The notes under the pieces are model-generated. The model saw only the letters and a program-made list of their open reading frames with translations, was not told the origin of the DNA and searched no databases. Positions 33,840-42,202 of a stretch of 64,000 nt of DNA are shown piece after piece (the first letter of the stretch is position 1; each line of letters opens with the position of its first letter). This DNA is from Streptomyces lasiicapitis. Lineage in GTDB: Bacteria > Actinomycetota > Actinomycetes > Streptomycetales > Streptomycetaceae. Where the stretch lies: positions 124,001 to 188,000 of the forward strand of contig NZ_BMNG01000011.1 in NCBI RefSeq assembly GCF_014646335.1. Direction: 5' to 3'. Position numbers and translations under genes: made by a program.

Positions 33840-34505
33840 CTAGTCCGGTTCCCGCAGCCGCCCCAACTGGCTCTGGAACCAGTCGAGTCGGGCCTGGAGC
33901 AGCGCCGCCTCGGCGGTCAGCTCGGGCAGGCCGAGGCCGGCGGCGACGGGATCCGCGGAGACCGGCGGCTCCGCCACGACCCGCAGCCCCTCCCCGGCCA
34001 CCGCCGCGAACCGGCCGAGGCTCACCACCGTGCGCCCGCCGCCGCGCCCGCACGCGCCGCACACCCCGTCGAGGGCGCGCCAGCCCGGCCTGCCCCACCC
34101 GGCGTCCGTGAGGCGGGTCGCGGCGGCGCCGCAGCCGCAGGGCTGCACGGTCACCGTCCGCACCCGCTGACGCGCGTACCGGAAGCCCTTCTCGAAGCGG
34201 ATGTACGCGCCGAGCACCGTCACCTCGAGCAGTGCCGCCCTGCGGTGCTCGGCGGTGCACAACAGCCCCTCGGCGGCGGCGCGTTCGTGCACGCAGTGGA
34301 AGCCGCAGTCGCAGCGCCGGTGGGGCGCGCGGTGCCGTCTGCCGTAGGCGCAGCGGGCCTCGTCGAGCACGCCGTACGGCAGCGAGCCGCCCAGGGAGAC
34401 GCCGGTGAATCCGGCGCGGGTGCCGTCCTGGGAGAGCACCGGGTGGGCGATCTTGTATCCGGTGGGCGGCTCCTCGGGGCGTTCCTCGGGAAGCCGGAAC
34501 CTCAT
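33840..34505 (-). CDS. Cys-rich protein coupled to a 54-residue peptide
   Basis: A 221-residue cytoplasmic protein that I cannot assign. Cysteine pairs in RRCDCGFHCVHE, QPCGCGAAA and GVCGACGRGGG look like zinc-binding knuckles. The C-terminal part (LPELTAEAALLQARLDWFQSQLGRL) should form a coiled coil. Its ATG overlaps the stop of the upstream 54-residue gene (ATGA), so translation is coupled. The central sequence LEVTVLGAYIRFEKGFRYARQRV is conserved-looking. A DNA-, RNA- or protein-binding role through the zinc sites is plausible but unproven. Confidence 0.7.
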   Translation of the reverse strand: MRFRLPEERPEEPPTGYKIAHPVLSQDGTRAGFTGVSLGGSLPYGVLDEARCAYGRRHRAPHRRCDCGFHCVHERAAAEGLLCTAEHRRAALLEVTVLGAYIRFEKGFRYARQRVRTVTVQPCGCGAAATRLTDAGWGRPGWRALDGVCGACGRGGGRTVVSLGRFAAVAGEGLRVVAEPPVSADPVAAGLGLPELTAEAALLQARLDWFQSQLGRLREPD

Positions 34506-34666
34506 CGGCCCGCGGTCACCTCGACGGGTGCCTCGGCAGCCAACTCCGCGGCTTCCAGAGTCAGTTCGGGGTGGATCTCGTCGACTGCGGGGAGCTCATC
34601 GGGGCTCTCCCCGACGAGGGCACTTTCCTCGGCGATTCCGGTGGCGACTGCCCTGCCCAGCCTCAT
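34502..34666 (-). CDS. Small acidic 54-residue peptide
   Basis: A 54-residue protein preceded by AGGAGG at ideal distance, the best ribosome-binding site in this part of the window, so it is surely translated. The sequence starts MRLGRAVATGIAEESAL and continues with acidic, Ala-rich helical residues (LTLEAAELAAEAPVEV). It has no Cys, signal peptide or membrane helix. It overlaps the Cys-rich gene downstream by four bases. It may be a small partner protein or a leader that sets expression of its neighbour. A 20-codon reading frame ends on its start codon (34725-34663). Confidence 0.65.
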   Translation of the reverse strand: MRLGRAVATGIAEESALVGESPDELPAVDEIHPELTLEAAELAAEAPVEVTAGR

Positions 34667-34852
34667 GGTGCCTCCTGTGAACGACCGACCGACGTCCCGG
34701 CGCCTGCGCGTCCGGCTCCCGCCATGGTGACGTATTCCGGGGCGAGTTGGTACGGTCCCTGAACTGCCGCCCCGCATGCTGTAGCAGGTCTGCGAATTAC
34801 CTCGTAGCAGAATTAAGTGGAGCTTCATCACCGGCGCGTCGAGACTGCCCTT

Positions 34853-35845
34853 ATGACCGCAACCTCCCTGCCCGGCGCAGCTCCCCCGCCCGGCGCGGCC
34901 CCGCCCGCATCCGCCCCCTTCGGCCGCGCCCTGTGCGCGATGATCACGCCCTTCACGGCGTCCGGGACCCTCGACCTCGACGGCGCCCAGCTCCTCGCCG
35001 ACCGTCTGGTCGCGGACGGCTGCGAGGGCCTGGTGCTCTCGGGCACCACCGGGGAGTCCCCGACGACGTCCGACGCGGAGAAGGCGGCGCTCGTGCGCGC
35101 CGTCCGGGAGGCGGTCGGCGGCCGGGCCACCGTCGTCGCGGGCGTCGGCAGCAACGACACGGCGCACACCGCCGAACTCGCCCTGCAGGCCGAGAAGGCG
35201 GGCGCGGACGGCCTGCTCGTGGTCACGCCGTACTACAGCAAGCCGCCGCAGGACGCGGTCGAGGCGCACTTCCGCGCGGTCGCGGACGTGTCGGGCCTGC
35301 CGGTGCTGCTCTACGACATCCCGGGCCGCACCGGCACCCGCATCGAGCCGGACACGATGCTGCGCCTCGCGGAGCATCCGCGGATCGTGGGAGTCAAGGA
35401 CTGCGCGTACGACCTGCTCGGCTCCGCCAAGGTGATGGCGCACTCGGACCTCGCGTACTACACGGGCTGCGACGAGTTCGTCCTGCCGCTGTACGCGCTC
35501 GGCGGCGCCGGGTACATCAGCACGGTCGCCAACGTCGCGCCACGCACGCTGCGGGCGATCGTGGACGCGTTCGACGCGGGCGACACGGCGAGCGCCGCGC
35601 GCGGTCAGCGGCAGCTCAGCGAACTCATCGAGCTGATGATGGCCTCCGGCCTGCCCGGCACGGTCACGGCGAAGGCACTCCTCGGCGCGCTCGGTCTGCC
35701 CGCGGGTCCGGTCCGCGCACCCCTGCTGCCCGCCGACCGGAAGGCGGTCGACGGGCTGCTTGCGGCGTACGAGGCACTCGGCGGAGCGCTCCCGGCCGGG
35801 GCGGTTCAGCGCGCGGTGAGCATCGGCGTCCACACGCGCTTGTAG
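34853..35845 (+). CDS. dapA: 4-hydroxy-tetrahydrodipicolinate synthase
   Basis: A 330-residue DapA enzyme that condenses pyruvate with aspartate semialdehyde in the first committed step of lysine and diaminopimelate synthesis. Visible motifs: GTTGESPTTSDAEK, the catalytic Tyr in LLYDIPGRTG, and the Schiff-base Lys in RIVGVKDCAYDL. A Pro/Ala-rich N-terminal leader of about 20 residues precedes the barrel. The ATG at 34853 lacks a ribosome-binding site but follows a GAGACT box by six bases, so it may be leaderless; GTG at 34817 is an alternative. It overlaps the convergent propeller gene by 40 bp. dapD lies about 3.5 kb away. Confidence 0.87.
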   Translation: MTATSLPGAAPPPGAAPPASAPFGRALCAMITPFTASGTLDLDGAQLLADRLVADGCEGLVLSGTTGESPTTSDAEKAALVRAVREAVGGRATVVAGVGSNDTAHTAELALQAEKAGADGLLVVTPYYSKPPQDAVEAHFRAVADVSGLPVLLYDIPGRTGTRIEPDTMLRLAEHPRIVGVKDCAYDLLGSAKVMAHSDLAYYTGCDEFVLPLYALGGAGYISTVANVAPRTLRAIVDAFDAGDTASAARGQRQLSELIELMMASGLPGTVTAKALLGALGLPAGPVRAPLLPADRKAVDGLLAAYEALGGALPAGAVQRAVSIGVHTRL

Positions 35846-37032
35846 CCCTCGACCTTCCCACGGACGGCGGTCAGCGGCACGGCCTTCTTGCTGCCGACGG
35901 TGACGAGCACGAGCCGCTTGCGGTCGTCGTTCTTGCCGGTGCACCGCGCCGGGTCGGCGCAGGCGAGCGCGACGATCCGCTTGCTGTCGGCCCAGGCGAG
36001 CTGCTCCTGGCTCGGCACCCACGCGACCTTCTTGCCGGTCCTCGGGTCGAGGACCGGCGAACCCTTGGCGTCGCCGTCGGCCGCGAGCAGCTTGCCGTCG
36101 GGCGAGAGTCCGGCCTGCGGCCAGCCGGCGTACTTCTCGGCGGCGGGCGCGGAGGTCGGCCTGCCGCTCAGGGTGTACCAGTCGCGGTAGTCCTTCTTGC
36201 CCTGACGCGCGTACTGCTGGACGTAGAGCCGGGTGCCGTCGTGGTTGAAGTGCAGGTCCTGGCGCGAGACGCCGGGGAACATGCCGTCCTCGTCCGGGGA
36301 GGGCTGGGGCACGTCACGGAAGGGGCCGACCTTGCCGGACGCGGCCTCGATCAGGACGTAGCCGGTGCGGCTGCCGTGGTGCCGCGGCCAGCTCACGGAG
36401 CCGTTGCCGGGCACGGCGACCATCCGGTCCGGGTTCTTGCGGTACGCGGTCGCCACCAGACGCTTGCCGTCCGGGGACCACTCGACGCCCGCCACGCCGT
36501 GGTCCAGCGTGATCCAGCGCGTCACCTTGCCCGTGCGCAGGTCGAGCATCCCGACGCGGCGCGTCGGCAGTTCGCCCTCCAGGACGGCGGCGGTGCGCAT
36601 GCCGGGGGCGACGGCGACCCAGGCCCATTTGGTGTCGGCCTTCTCGTACTTCATGGTCCTGGGGTTCAGCAGGAAGTACGAGCGGGCGAGGAGTTCGTCG
36701 CCGTTGCGCTGCGGGACGTCACGGGTGACGGAGTATCCGGCCAGGCCGGTCCTTCCTGCGGCGACGAAGTCGCGGGGCACCGACTGGCCGGGGTGCGCGA
36801 TCACGTCGCCCGTGCGGGACGCGCTCGCCGGGCCCGCGTCCTCGCGCCCCGAGTCGAGGGCGGTCACGCCCACCACGACGGCGGCGGCCGTGCCGAGCGC
36901 GGCACCCCCGATGGTCCGGGCGCGTCGGCGGCGCCTGGCGGCGAGCACCCGGCCCGCCAGGTCCCCGCGCGGTCCGCCCTGCTCGGCGGCCTGTTCCTGG
37001 AGCGCCTCGCGCACCAGCTGGTCAACGTTCAC
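35806..37032 (-). CDS. Membrane-anchored WD40/TolB-like propeller protein, sigma factor partner
   Basis: A 408-residue protein encoded directly after an ECF sigma factor and overlapping it by four bases (GTGA). The N terminus (MNVDQLVREALQEQAAE, then a cluster RRRRRAR) is cytoplasmic; one transmembrane helix follows (about 41-59). The extracytoplasmic remainder has TolB/WD40-like beta-propeller repeats (GVEWSPDGKRLVATAY, AGLSPDGKLLAADGD). This arrangement suits a sensor or regulator of the sigma factor, although the N-terminal part is short for an anti-sigma domain. The role is inferred from context. The 3' end overlaps dapA. Confidence 0.8.
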   Translation of the reverse strand: MNVDQLVREALQEQAAEQGGPRGDLAGRVLAARRRRRARTIGGAALGTAAAVVVGVTALDSGREDAGPASASRTGDVIAHPGQSVPRDFVAAGRTGLAGYSVTRDVPQRNGDELLARSYFLLNPRTMKYEKADTKWAWVAVAPGMRTAAVLEGELPTRRVGMLDLRTGKVTRWITLDHGVAGVEWSPDGKRLVATAYRKNPDRMVAVPGNGSVSWPRHHGSRTGYVLIEAASGKVGPFRDVPQPSPDEDGMFPGVSRQDLHFNHDGTRLYVQQYARQGKKDYRDWYTLSGRPTSAPAAEKYAGWPQAGLSPDGKLLAADGDAKGSPVLDPRTGKKVAWVPSQEQLAWADSKRIVALACADPARCTGKNDDRKRLVLVTVGSKKAVPLTAVRGKVEGYKRVWTPMLTAR

Positions 37033-37589
37033 GGACGTACCTCCACAGGCGAGATGTCACGGGGCGGCGGGGCCTCGGCGACGGCCGGGCCGAGCGCGGC
37101 CAGTTCGGGGGCGAGGGAGCGCAGCCGGGCGAGGGAGCGGTGCGCGGTGCTGCGGACGGTGCCGACGGAGCACCCGAGGATCCGGGCGACGTCGGCCTCC
37201 GGCAGGTCCTCGTAGTACCTGAGGACGAGCACGGAGCGCTGGCGCGGGGTGAGCCGGGCGAGCGCGCCGCGCATCACGACGCGCAGCTCGGCGGCGCTCT
37301 CCCCGCCGTCGTCGGCGCGCTCGGGCGGCTCGGCGACGGCCACCTCGCGGCGCGGCCACTTCAGGCGCCACCAGCTGATCTGCTGGCGGTAGAGGACCTG
37401 CCGGACGTACGCCTCCGGGTCCTCGACCCTGCTCCACCGGCCCGCGACCTTCACCAGGGCGGTCTGCAACTGGTCCTCGGCGGCGTGCCGGTCGCCGCCG
37501 CACAGCAGCACGGCGGTCCTCAGCAGGGCGGCGGATCTGCTCTCCACGAACTCCCGGAAGCGGTCCTGGCTCTCGGCATCCATCGTCAC
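37029..37589 (-). CDS. SigE-family ECF RNA polymerase sigma factor
   Basis: A 186-residue ECF sigma factor of the actinobacterial SigE family (group ECF41/50-like small type). Region 2 is seen in FREFVESRSAALLRTAVLLCGGDRHAAEDQLQTAL-type sequence with PEAYVRQVLYRQQISWWR (DNA melting), and region 4 in LTPRQRSVLVLRYYEDL and SVGTVRSTAHRSLARLR. It should direct transcription in response to a signal passed by the membrane protein encoded next. GTG at 37589 or ATG at 37583 can serve as start; both are in frame and two codons apart. No candidate target promoter was identified. Confidence 0.87.
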   Translation of the reverse strand: MTMDAESQDRFREFVESRSAALLRTAVLLCGGDRHAAEDQLQTALVKVAGRWSRVEDPEAYVRQVLYRQQISWWRLKWPRREVAVAEPPERADDGGESAAELRVVMRGALARLTPRQRSVLVLRYYEDLPEADVARILGCSVGTVRSTAHRSLARLRSLAPELAALGPAVAEAPPPRDISPVEVRP

Positions 37590-37699
37590 CTTCTCGTCTC
37601 CGGCGGCCCTGCTGCCCCCTCTGCTGTGGATGACGTGCGCGGACCCGCGTCGCTATGCCTGTGGCGCGACGCGGGTCCGGGGCGGAGCGTGGTGCGGTG

Positions 37700-38302
37700 T
37701 CAGTCGAGCGGGTTCTTGGGGAAGCCCTTCGCCTTGGTCCACTTCAGCCGGTCGGAGTGGTACTTGAACGTGACCTGCTTGCCGTTCTCCGTGATGTCGG
37801 CCTTGGCCCAGCCGTCGAAGTTCTTGGTGAGGTGGCGGTCCCACTTCGTCAGTCGCCCGGTCGCGACGGCGGCGATCGACTCCGTCGGGGGCTCGCCGTC
37901 CGAGCAGTAGACGCCGAAGTCCGCGATCGCCGCGACGGTGCCGGCCCTCGCCTTGAGCGTGATGCCCTGGCAGGCGTCGGTCTGGGCGCGGTAGACGACG
38001 GCGGGCTTGGACCAGCCGCGCGCGCGGGGGCTGTAGTCCTGGACGTAGAGCCGCTTGTTCTTGAGGTAGTGCATGGCCACGCGGCGGCCGTCCGGGAGCT
38101 TCACCTGCGACTCGAAGGGGCTGGGGCTGCCGCTCCAGTGGATGTCGCTGTGCCGGAGCTTGTACGTGTGGCCCCCGGCGGCCGCGCGGTCCACGGAGGC
38201 GTGCGCGCCCGCGTCCCGCCCCACGCTCTGCCCGCATCCCGCGAGCAGCACGACCACGGCGGCGGCCCCCGAGGCCAACGCGCGCGTTCCGGTTCTGTTC
38301 AT
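37700..38302 (-). CDS. Secreted lipoprotein of unknown function
   Basis: A 200-residue lipoprotein precursor. The signal peptide ends in the lipobox VLLAGC (Cys23), so the mature protein is lipid-anchored outside the membrane. The mature part is rich in aromatic and basic residues and beta-strand patterns (HTYKLRHSDIHWSGSP, GRRVAMHYLKNKRLYVQDY) and has two cysteines (DACQG, VYCSDG) that could form a disulfide. No known domain is recognised. ATG at 38302 is the only start that gives a complete signal peptide. It follows dapD but a hairpin separates them, so it is probably independent. Confidence 0.75.
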   Translation of the reverse strand: MNRTGTRALASGAAAVVVLLAGCGQSVGRDAGAHASVDRAAAGGHTYKLRHSDIHWSGSPSPFESQVKLPDGRRVAMHYLKNKRLYVQDYSPRARGWSKPAVVYRAQTDACQGITLKARAGTVAAIADFGVYCSDGEPPTESIAAVATGRLTKWDRHLTKNFDGWAKADITENGKQVTFKYHSDRLKWTKAKGFPKNPLD

Positions 38303-38333
38303 GTGGATCTCCCCTCGTTGCCGCGCAGCATAC

Positions 38334-38375
38334 GCACGAAGGGCGCCGCTCCGGCGAGGAGGGCGCCCTTCGTGC
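38334..38375. terminator. Hairpin after dapD
   Basis: GCACGAAGGGCGCC (38334-38347) and GGCGCCCTTCGTGC (38362-38375) form a perfect 14-bp stem with a 14-nt loop. It lies 16 bp past the dapD stop (minus strand) and just upstream of the lipoprotein gene, so it should terminate dapD transcription. Confidence 0.75.
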
Positions 38376-38390
38376 TGGTTTCGTGCTCTG

Positions 38391-39389
38391 TCAGTTGTGG
38401 CTGTGGAGCACGTCGTTGAGGCCGCCCCAGACCGCGTTGTTCGGGCGGGCCTCGACGGCGCCGGTGACCGAGTTGCGGCGGAAGAGGATGTTGGAGGCGC
38501 CGGACAGGTCACGGGCCTTGACGATCTCGCCGTCGGGCATCGTGACGCGCGTGCCGGCGGTGACGTACAGGCCCGCCTCGACGACGCACTCGTCGCCGAG
38601 GGCGATGCCGACGCCGGCCTCGGCGCCGATGAGGCAGCGCTCACCGATGACGATGCGGACGTTGCCGCCGCCGGAGAGGGTGCCCATGGTGGAGGCGCCG
38701 CCGCCGATGTCCGAGCCGTCGCCCACGACGACGCCCGCCGAGATGCGGCCCTCGACCATGGACGTGCCGAGCGTGCCCGCGTTGAAGTTCACGAAGCCCT
38801 CGTGCATGACGGTCGTGCCCTCGGCGAGGTGCGCGCCGAGCCGGACCCGGTCGGCGTCGCCGATGCGTACGCCCTTGGGGGCGACGTAGTCCGTCATGCG
38901 CGGGAACTTGTCGACGGACGTCACCGCGAGGTGCAGGCCCTCGGCGCGGGCGTTCAGGCGCGCCTTCTCCAGGTCGTCCACGGCGACCGGGCCGAGCGAG
39001 GTCCAGGCGACGTTGGCGAGCAGCCCGAACATGCCGTCCAGGTTCTGGCCGTGCGGCTTGACCAGACGGTGGCTGAGCAGGTGCAGGCGCAGGTACACGT
39101 CGTGGGCGTCGAGCGGCTTGTCGTCCAGGGACGCGATGACCGTGCGTACGGCGACGACCTCCACGCCGCGGCGGGCGTCGGCCCCGATCGCCTTCGCGGC
39201 GCCCTCGCCGAGCAGCTCCACGGCGCGCTCGGCGGTCAGCCGCTCGGTCCCGGCGGGGCCCGGCTCGGCGACGAGCTCGGGCGCGGGGAACCAGGTGTCG
39301 AGGACGGTGCCGTCGGCGGCGAGGGTGGCGAGCCCGGCGGCGACTGCGCCGGTCGTACGGGAGGTGTCAACAGAAGGCGTATCGGTCAT
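38391..39389 (-). CDS. dapD: Tetrahydrodipicolinate N-succinyltransferase
   Basis: A 332-residue enzyme that transfers succinyl from succinyl-CoA to tetrahydrodipicolinate in the succinylase branch of lysine and diaminopimelate synthesis. The C-terminal two thirds form a left-handed beta-helix of hexapeptide repeats (VRIGDADRVRLGAHLAEGTTVMHEGFVN-type turns, then GISAGVVVGDGSDIGGGAST). This is the long actinobacterial form with the extra N-terminal domain. The gene has its own terminator and no apparent operon partner; MFS gene 39423-40652 is upstream in the same direction with a 33-bp gap, so read-through is possible. Confidence 0.9.
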   Translation of the reverse strand: MTDTPSVDTSRTTGAVAAGLATLAADGTVLDTWFPAPELVAEPGPAGTERLTAERAVELLGEGAAKAIGADARRGVEVVAVRTVIASLDDKPLDAHDVYLRLHLLSHRLVKPHGQNLDGMFGLLANVAWTSLGPVAVDDLEKARLNARAEGLHLAVTSVDKFPRMTDYVAPKGVRIGDADRVRLGAHLAEGTTVMHEGFVNFNAGTLGTSMVEGRISAGVVVGDGSDIGGGASTMGTLSGGGNVRIVIGERCLIGAEAGVGIALGDECVVEAGLYVTAGTRVTMPDGEIVKARDLSGASNILFRRNSVTGAVEARPNNAVWGGLNDVLHSHN

Positions 39390-39422
39390 GAGTGAAACCT
39401 AACCGGGCCGGACCGACGGAAG

Positions 39423-40652
39423 CTAACCGGTACGGGTCCCCGTCTCACGTACCGAGCGCACCTCCTTGGTACGGGACACCCCTGGTCGAGCCGCCCGCCC
39501 CGCCACAAGGAGCAGCACCCCGGCCCCACCGGCCAGCACCGCGCACACCGGCCACAAGGCCCCCGGTGCCGCCGTGTAGAGCGCCCCACCCAACGGCGCC
39601 GACAGCACGACCCCGCTCACCGACACCCCCGAGTACAGACTCTGGAACCGCCCCTGCACATGCGCGGGCGCACTGTCGGCGACGTACGCGGTGGCCGGAG
39701 TCTTGTAGAGGATCTCCCCCGCGGTGAGCAGCCCCATCATCGCGAGGGCGGACCCCGCCCCGACCCCGAAGGCGAGCACCCCGTACCCCGCCCCCACCAA
39801 CAGCACCCCGCCTCCGATGATCAGCAACGGCCGCCGCCCCCGCAGCGCCAGGGTCACCGGAAGTTCGAGCAGCAGGATGAGCCCTCCGTTGATCGCGAGA
39901 AGCCACCCGTAGAACCCGGTGTCGAGCCCGTGCCGGGCAAGATCCGTGGGCAGCGTCGAGTACTGCTGCCGATAGACGAGGTCGGTGACCAGAATCGCGC
40001 CGAGCAGCACCACGACGGTCGGCCGCACCCGCAACGCGGCGAACACCCCGGGCGCGTCCGGCGCACCCCCGGCGACGGGGTGGACGACCCCCCGCGAGGG
40101 CAGCACGCGCGCGGCGTACGCGGCGAAGACCAGCGTCCCCACCCCGTCCACGACGAACAGCACGCCGTACGAGAACTGCGCGATGAGCAGCGCGCCCAGC
40201 GGCGGCCCCACCGTGAACCCGGCGTTGCCCGCGAACCGCATGACCGCGAACCCCTGCCGCCGCGCCCCCTCCGGCACGGTCACCGCGACGAGCGCCCCGT
40301 TGGCGGCCCGCGCACACCCGCCCGCGTACTGGCTGAGCACGGGCACGACGTACAGCAACGCCACCGGAAGCACGGGCAGCGACAGCACGCCCACACCGCT
40401 GACGAGCGAGCCGACGAGCAGCACGCGCCGGTGGCCGTGGCGGTCGCCGAACCATCCGCCCGTGAAGTTCCCCGCGACCTGCCCCGCGCCGCCGATGCCG
40501 CTGATGAGCCCGGCCTGCGCGACGGACAGACCGCGCTCGTGCGTCAGGTACACGAAGAAGTAGACGAAGGTGAAGGCCACCACCATGTTGAAGAACTGAC
40601 CCGCGGCGAGCAGCCACACGGTCCTCGGTATGTCGCGCAGCCCGCGCAGCAT
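39423..40652 (-). CDS. MFS transporter divergent from an HxlR-peroxiredoxin regulator
   Basis: A 409-residue 12-helix exporter. The loop 2-3 motif reads GGWFGDRHGHRRVLLVG, typical of the drug:H+ antiporter type. A second half-repeat is present after residue 200. Divergent transcription with the HxlR-peroxiredoxin fusion, across a gap that holds a GTTCC-N5-GGAAC dyad, suggests that this pump is regulated by it and that its substrate may be linked to redox or electrophile stress. The substrate is unknown. ATG at 40652 is assigned as the start. Confidence 0.85.
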   Translation of the reverse strand: MLRGLRDIPRTVWLLAAGQFFNMVVAFTFVYFFVYLTHERGLSVAQAGLISGIGGAGQVAGNFTGGWFGDRHGHRRVLLVGSLVSGVGVLSLPVLPVALLYVVPVLSQYAGGCARAANGALVAVTVPEGARRQGFAVMRFAGNAGFTVGPPLGALLIAQFSYGVLFVVDGVGTLVFAAYAARVLPSRGVVHPVAGGAPDAPGVFAALRVRPTVVVLLGAILVTDLVYRQQYSTLPTDLARHGLDTGFYGWLLAINGGLILLLELPVTLALRGRRPLLIIGGGVLLVGAGYGVLAFGVGAGSALAMMGLLTAGEILYKTPATAYVADSAPAHVQGRFQSLYSGVSVSGVVLSAPLGGALYTAAPGALWPVCAVLAGGAGVLLLVAGRAARPGVSRTKEVRSVRETGTRTG

Positions 40653-40676
40653 GCCACCCCCGGAAAAACGCAGTGA

Positions 40677-40691
40677 GTTCCTTTTGGGAAC
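40677..40691. promoter_or_regulatory. Possible operator between MFS and HxlR-peroxiredoxin genes
   Basis: GTTCC-TTTTG-GGAAC is a perfect 5+5 inverted repeat lying 25 bp upstream of the MFS start and 65 bp upstream of the regulator start. HxlR regulators usually bind a dyad between divergent genes. No sequence-specific consensus was available to test it. Confidence 0.4.
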
Positions 40692-40755
40692 GGACTATGG
40701 CAGCATGCGAAGCTCCGGGTCAACGCCCCACCGGCCCGGGGAGAGTGTGAGGGAC

Positions 40756-41673
40756 ATGCCACGCCGTACGAGCCTCGGCGACGCCCACTGCGCCATCGCG
40801 CAGGCCCTGGACGTCGTCGGCGACTGGTGGACCCTGCTGATCGTGCGCGACACGGCCCGCGGGGTGCACCGCTTCGACGAGCTCCAGCGCGAACTGGGCC
40901 TGTCCCGCAAGGTGCTGGCCGAGCGGCTGCGCCTCCTGGTCGACGCGGATGTGCTGGCCCGGGTGCCGTACCAGGACCGCCCGCCGCGTCACGAGTACCG
41001 CCTCACGCCGCGCGGCCGCGCCCTGCTGCCGGTGCTGATCGCCCTCCAGGACTGGGGGGACACCTGGGTGTTGGGAGAGGGAGAGATGACGGCGACGGCA
41101 CCGACGGAGGCCTCGCAGGAGGCACGGCGTGTACACGAACTGCTGGGGACGCGGGTTCCCGAGCTCCAACTCCTCGCGGACACCGGTGAGTTGACGGACC
41201 CGGTGGCGGCGGGGGCGACACCGGGAGCGCCCGGAACCGCACCGTTCACCGTCCTGTACTGCTTCCCGGGCGCCTACGCCCGCAAGGACGCCTACCCCCC
41301 GGGCTGGTCCACGATCCCGGGCGCGCCCGGCTGCACGCTGGAGTCGTGCACCTACCGCGACCGGCTCGCGGAGTTCACCGCGGCGGGCGCGGCCGTGCGC
41401 GGCGTGTCCACCCAACGCCCCGACGAGCAGCGGGCGTTCGCCGAGAAGGAGGGCCTGCGCTTCCCGCTCCTGTCGGACGCGGACCTCGCCCTGACGGCGG
41501 CCCTGCGCCTGCCGACGTTCCGCGCGGCGGGCGTGAGCCGCCTCAAGCGGCTGACGCTCGTCGTGGACGCGGACCGGGTCGTACGGGACGTCCAGTACCC
41601 GGTCACGGACGTGACGGCGAGCGTGGACACGGCCCTGGCGAGGGTCAACTCGCTGCGGAACCAGCTGAGTTGA
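40756..41673 (+). CDS. HxlR-type winged-helix fused to a peroxiredoxin
   Basis: A 305-residue two-domain protein. Residues about 10-105 are an HxlR DNA-binding domain (CAIAQALDVVGDWWTLLIVRD, FDELQRELGLSRKVLAERLRLL, HEYRLTPRGRALLP). Residues about 145-300 are an AhpC/TSA peroxiredoxin of the PrxQ/BCP type: FTVLYCFPGAY, then PGCTLESCTYRD with a CxxxxC active site. A redox-active cysteine pair on a DNA-binding domain suggests direct peroxide sensing. ATG at 40756 has GGGGAGAG ten bases upstream. It overlaps the convergent TetR gene by 29 bp and is divergent from an MFS exporter. Confidence 0.85.
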   Translation: MPRRTSLGDAHCAIAQALDVVGDWWTLLIVRDTARGVHRFDELQRELGLSRKVLAERLRLLVDADVLARVPYQDRPPRHEYRLTPRGRALLPVLIALQDWGDTWVLGEGEMTATAPTEASQEARRVHELLGTRVPELQLLADTGELTDPVAAGATPGAPGTAPFTVLYCFPGAYARKDAYPPGWSTIPGAPGCTLESCTYRDRLAEFTAAGAAVRGVSTQRPDEQRAFAEKEGLRFPLLSDADLALTAALRLPTFRAAGVSRLKRLTLVVDADRVVRDVQYPVTDVTASVDTALARVNSLRNQLS

Positions 41674-42202
41674 GCACCCGCCCGAGCAGCTCCCGGGTGT
41701 ACGCCTCGTCGTACTCGCTCCCCGTGAGCAGCACCTGGAGGCAGACCCCGTCCATCACCGCGACCATGCCGCGCGCGGTGACGGGGTCCGTCCGCTCCCG
41801 CAGGACCTCGGCGACGCCCTCGCACCACTCGGCGGCCACCGGCCGCAGCGCGGGGCGGCGCAGGGCGGACAGATAGAGCTCGTACTCCAGCTCGACCGCA
41901 TCGCGCCGCCCGGAGGCCCACTCGCCGAGCAGCGCCGCCAGCTCGGCGGGGATGTCGGCGTCCGGGTCCCGCAGCACCCCGCGGTCGCGCACGAGCTGCG
42001 CGAAGCCCTCGTTGGACTGGCGCAGCGCGGCCACAAGGAGGTCGTCGAGCGTCTTGAAGTGGTACGTCGTCGACCCCAGCGGCACATCGGCCTCGGCGGC
42101 GACGGACCGGTGACTGAGGCCCGCGATGCCCTTGGCGGCCGCGACCCGCAGCGCCGCGTCGATGATCCGCTGCCGCCGGTCCGGGTCGTAGCGCCGGGCC
42201 AT
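41645..42202 (-). CDS. TetR-family repressor of the SMR pump
   Basis: A 185-residue TetR regulator. The N-terminal HTH (RQRIIDAALRVAAAKGIAGLSHRSVAAEA, then GSTTYHFKTLDDLL) is canonical; the rest is a ligand-binding helical domain. It follows the SMR gene with a one-base stop/start overlap (TGATG), so both are on one transcript. Two 18-bp dyads upstream of the SMR gene are probably its operators, giving autoregulation. The inducer is likely a cationic or hydrophobic compound exported by the pump. Confidence 0.87.
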   Translation of the reverse strand: MARRYDPDRRQRIIDAALRVAAAKGIAGLSHRSVAAEADVPLGSTTYHFKTLDDLLVAALRQSNEGFAQLVRDRGVLRDPDADIPAELAALLGEWASGRRDAVELEYELYLSALRRPALRPVAAEWCEGVAEVLRERTDPVTARGMVAVMDGVCLQVLLTGSEYDEAYTRELLGRVLNSAGSAAS

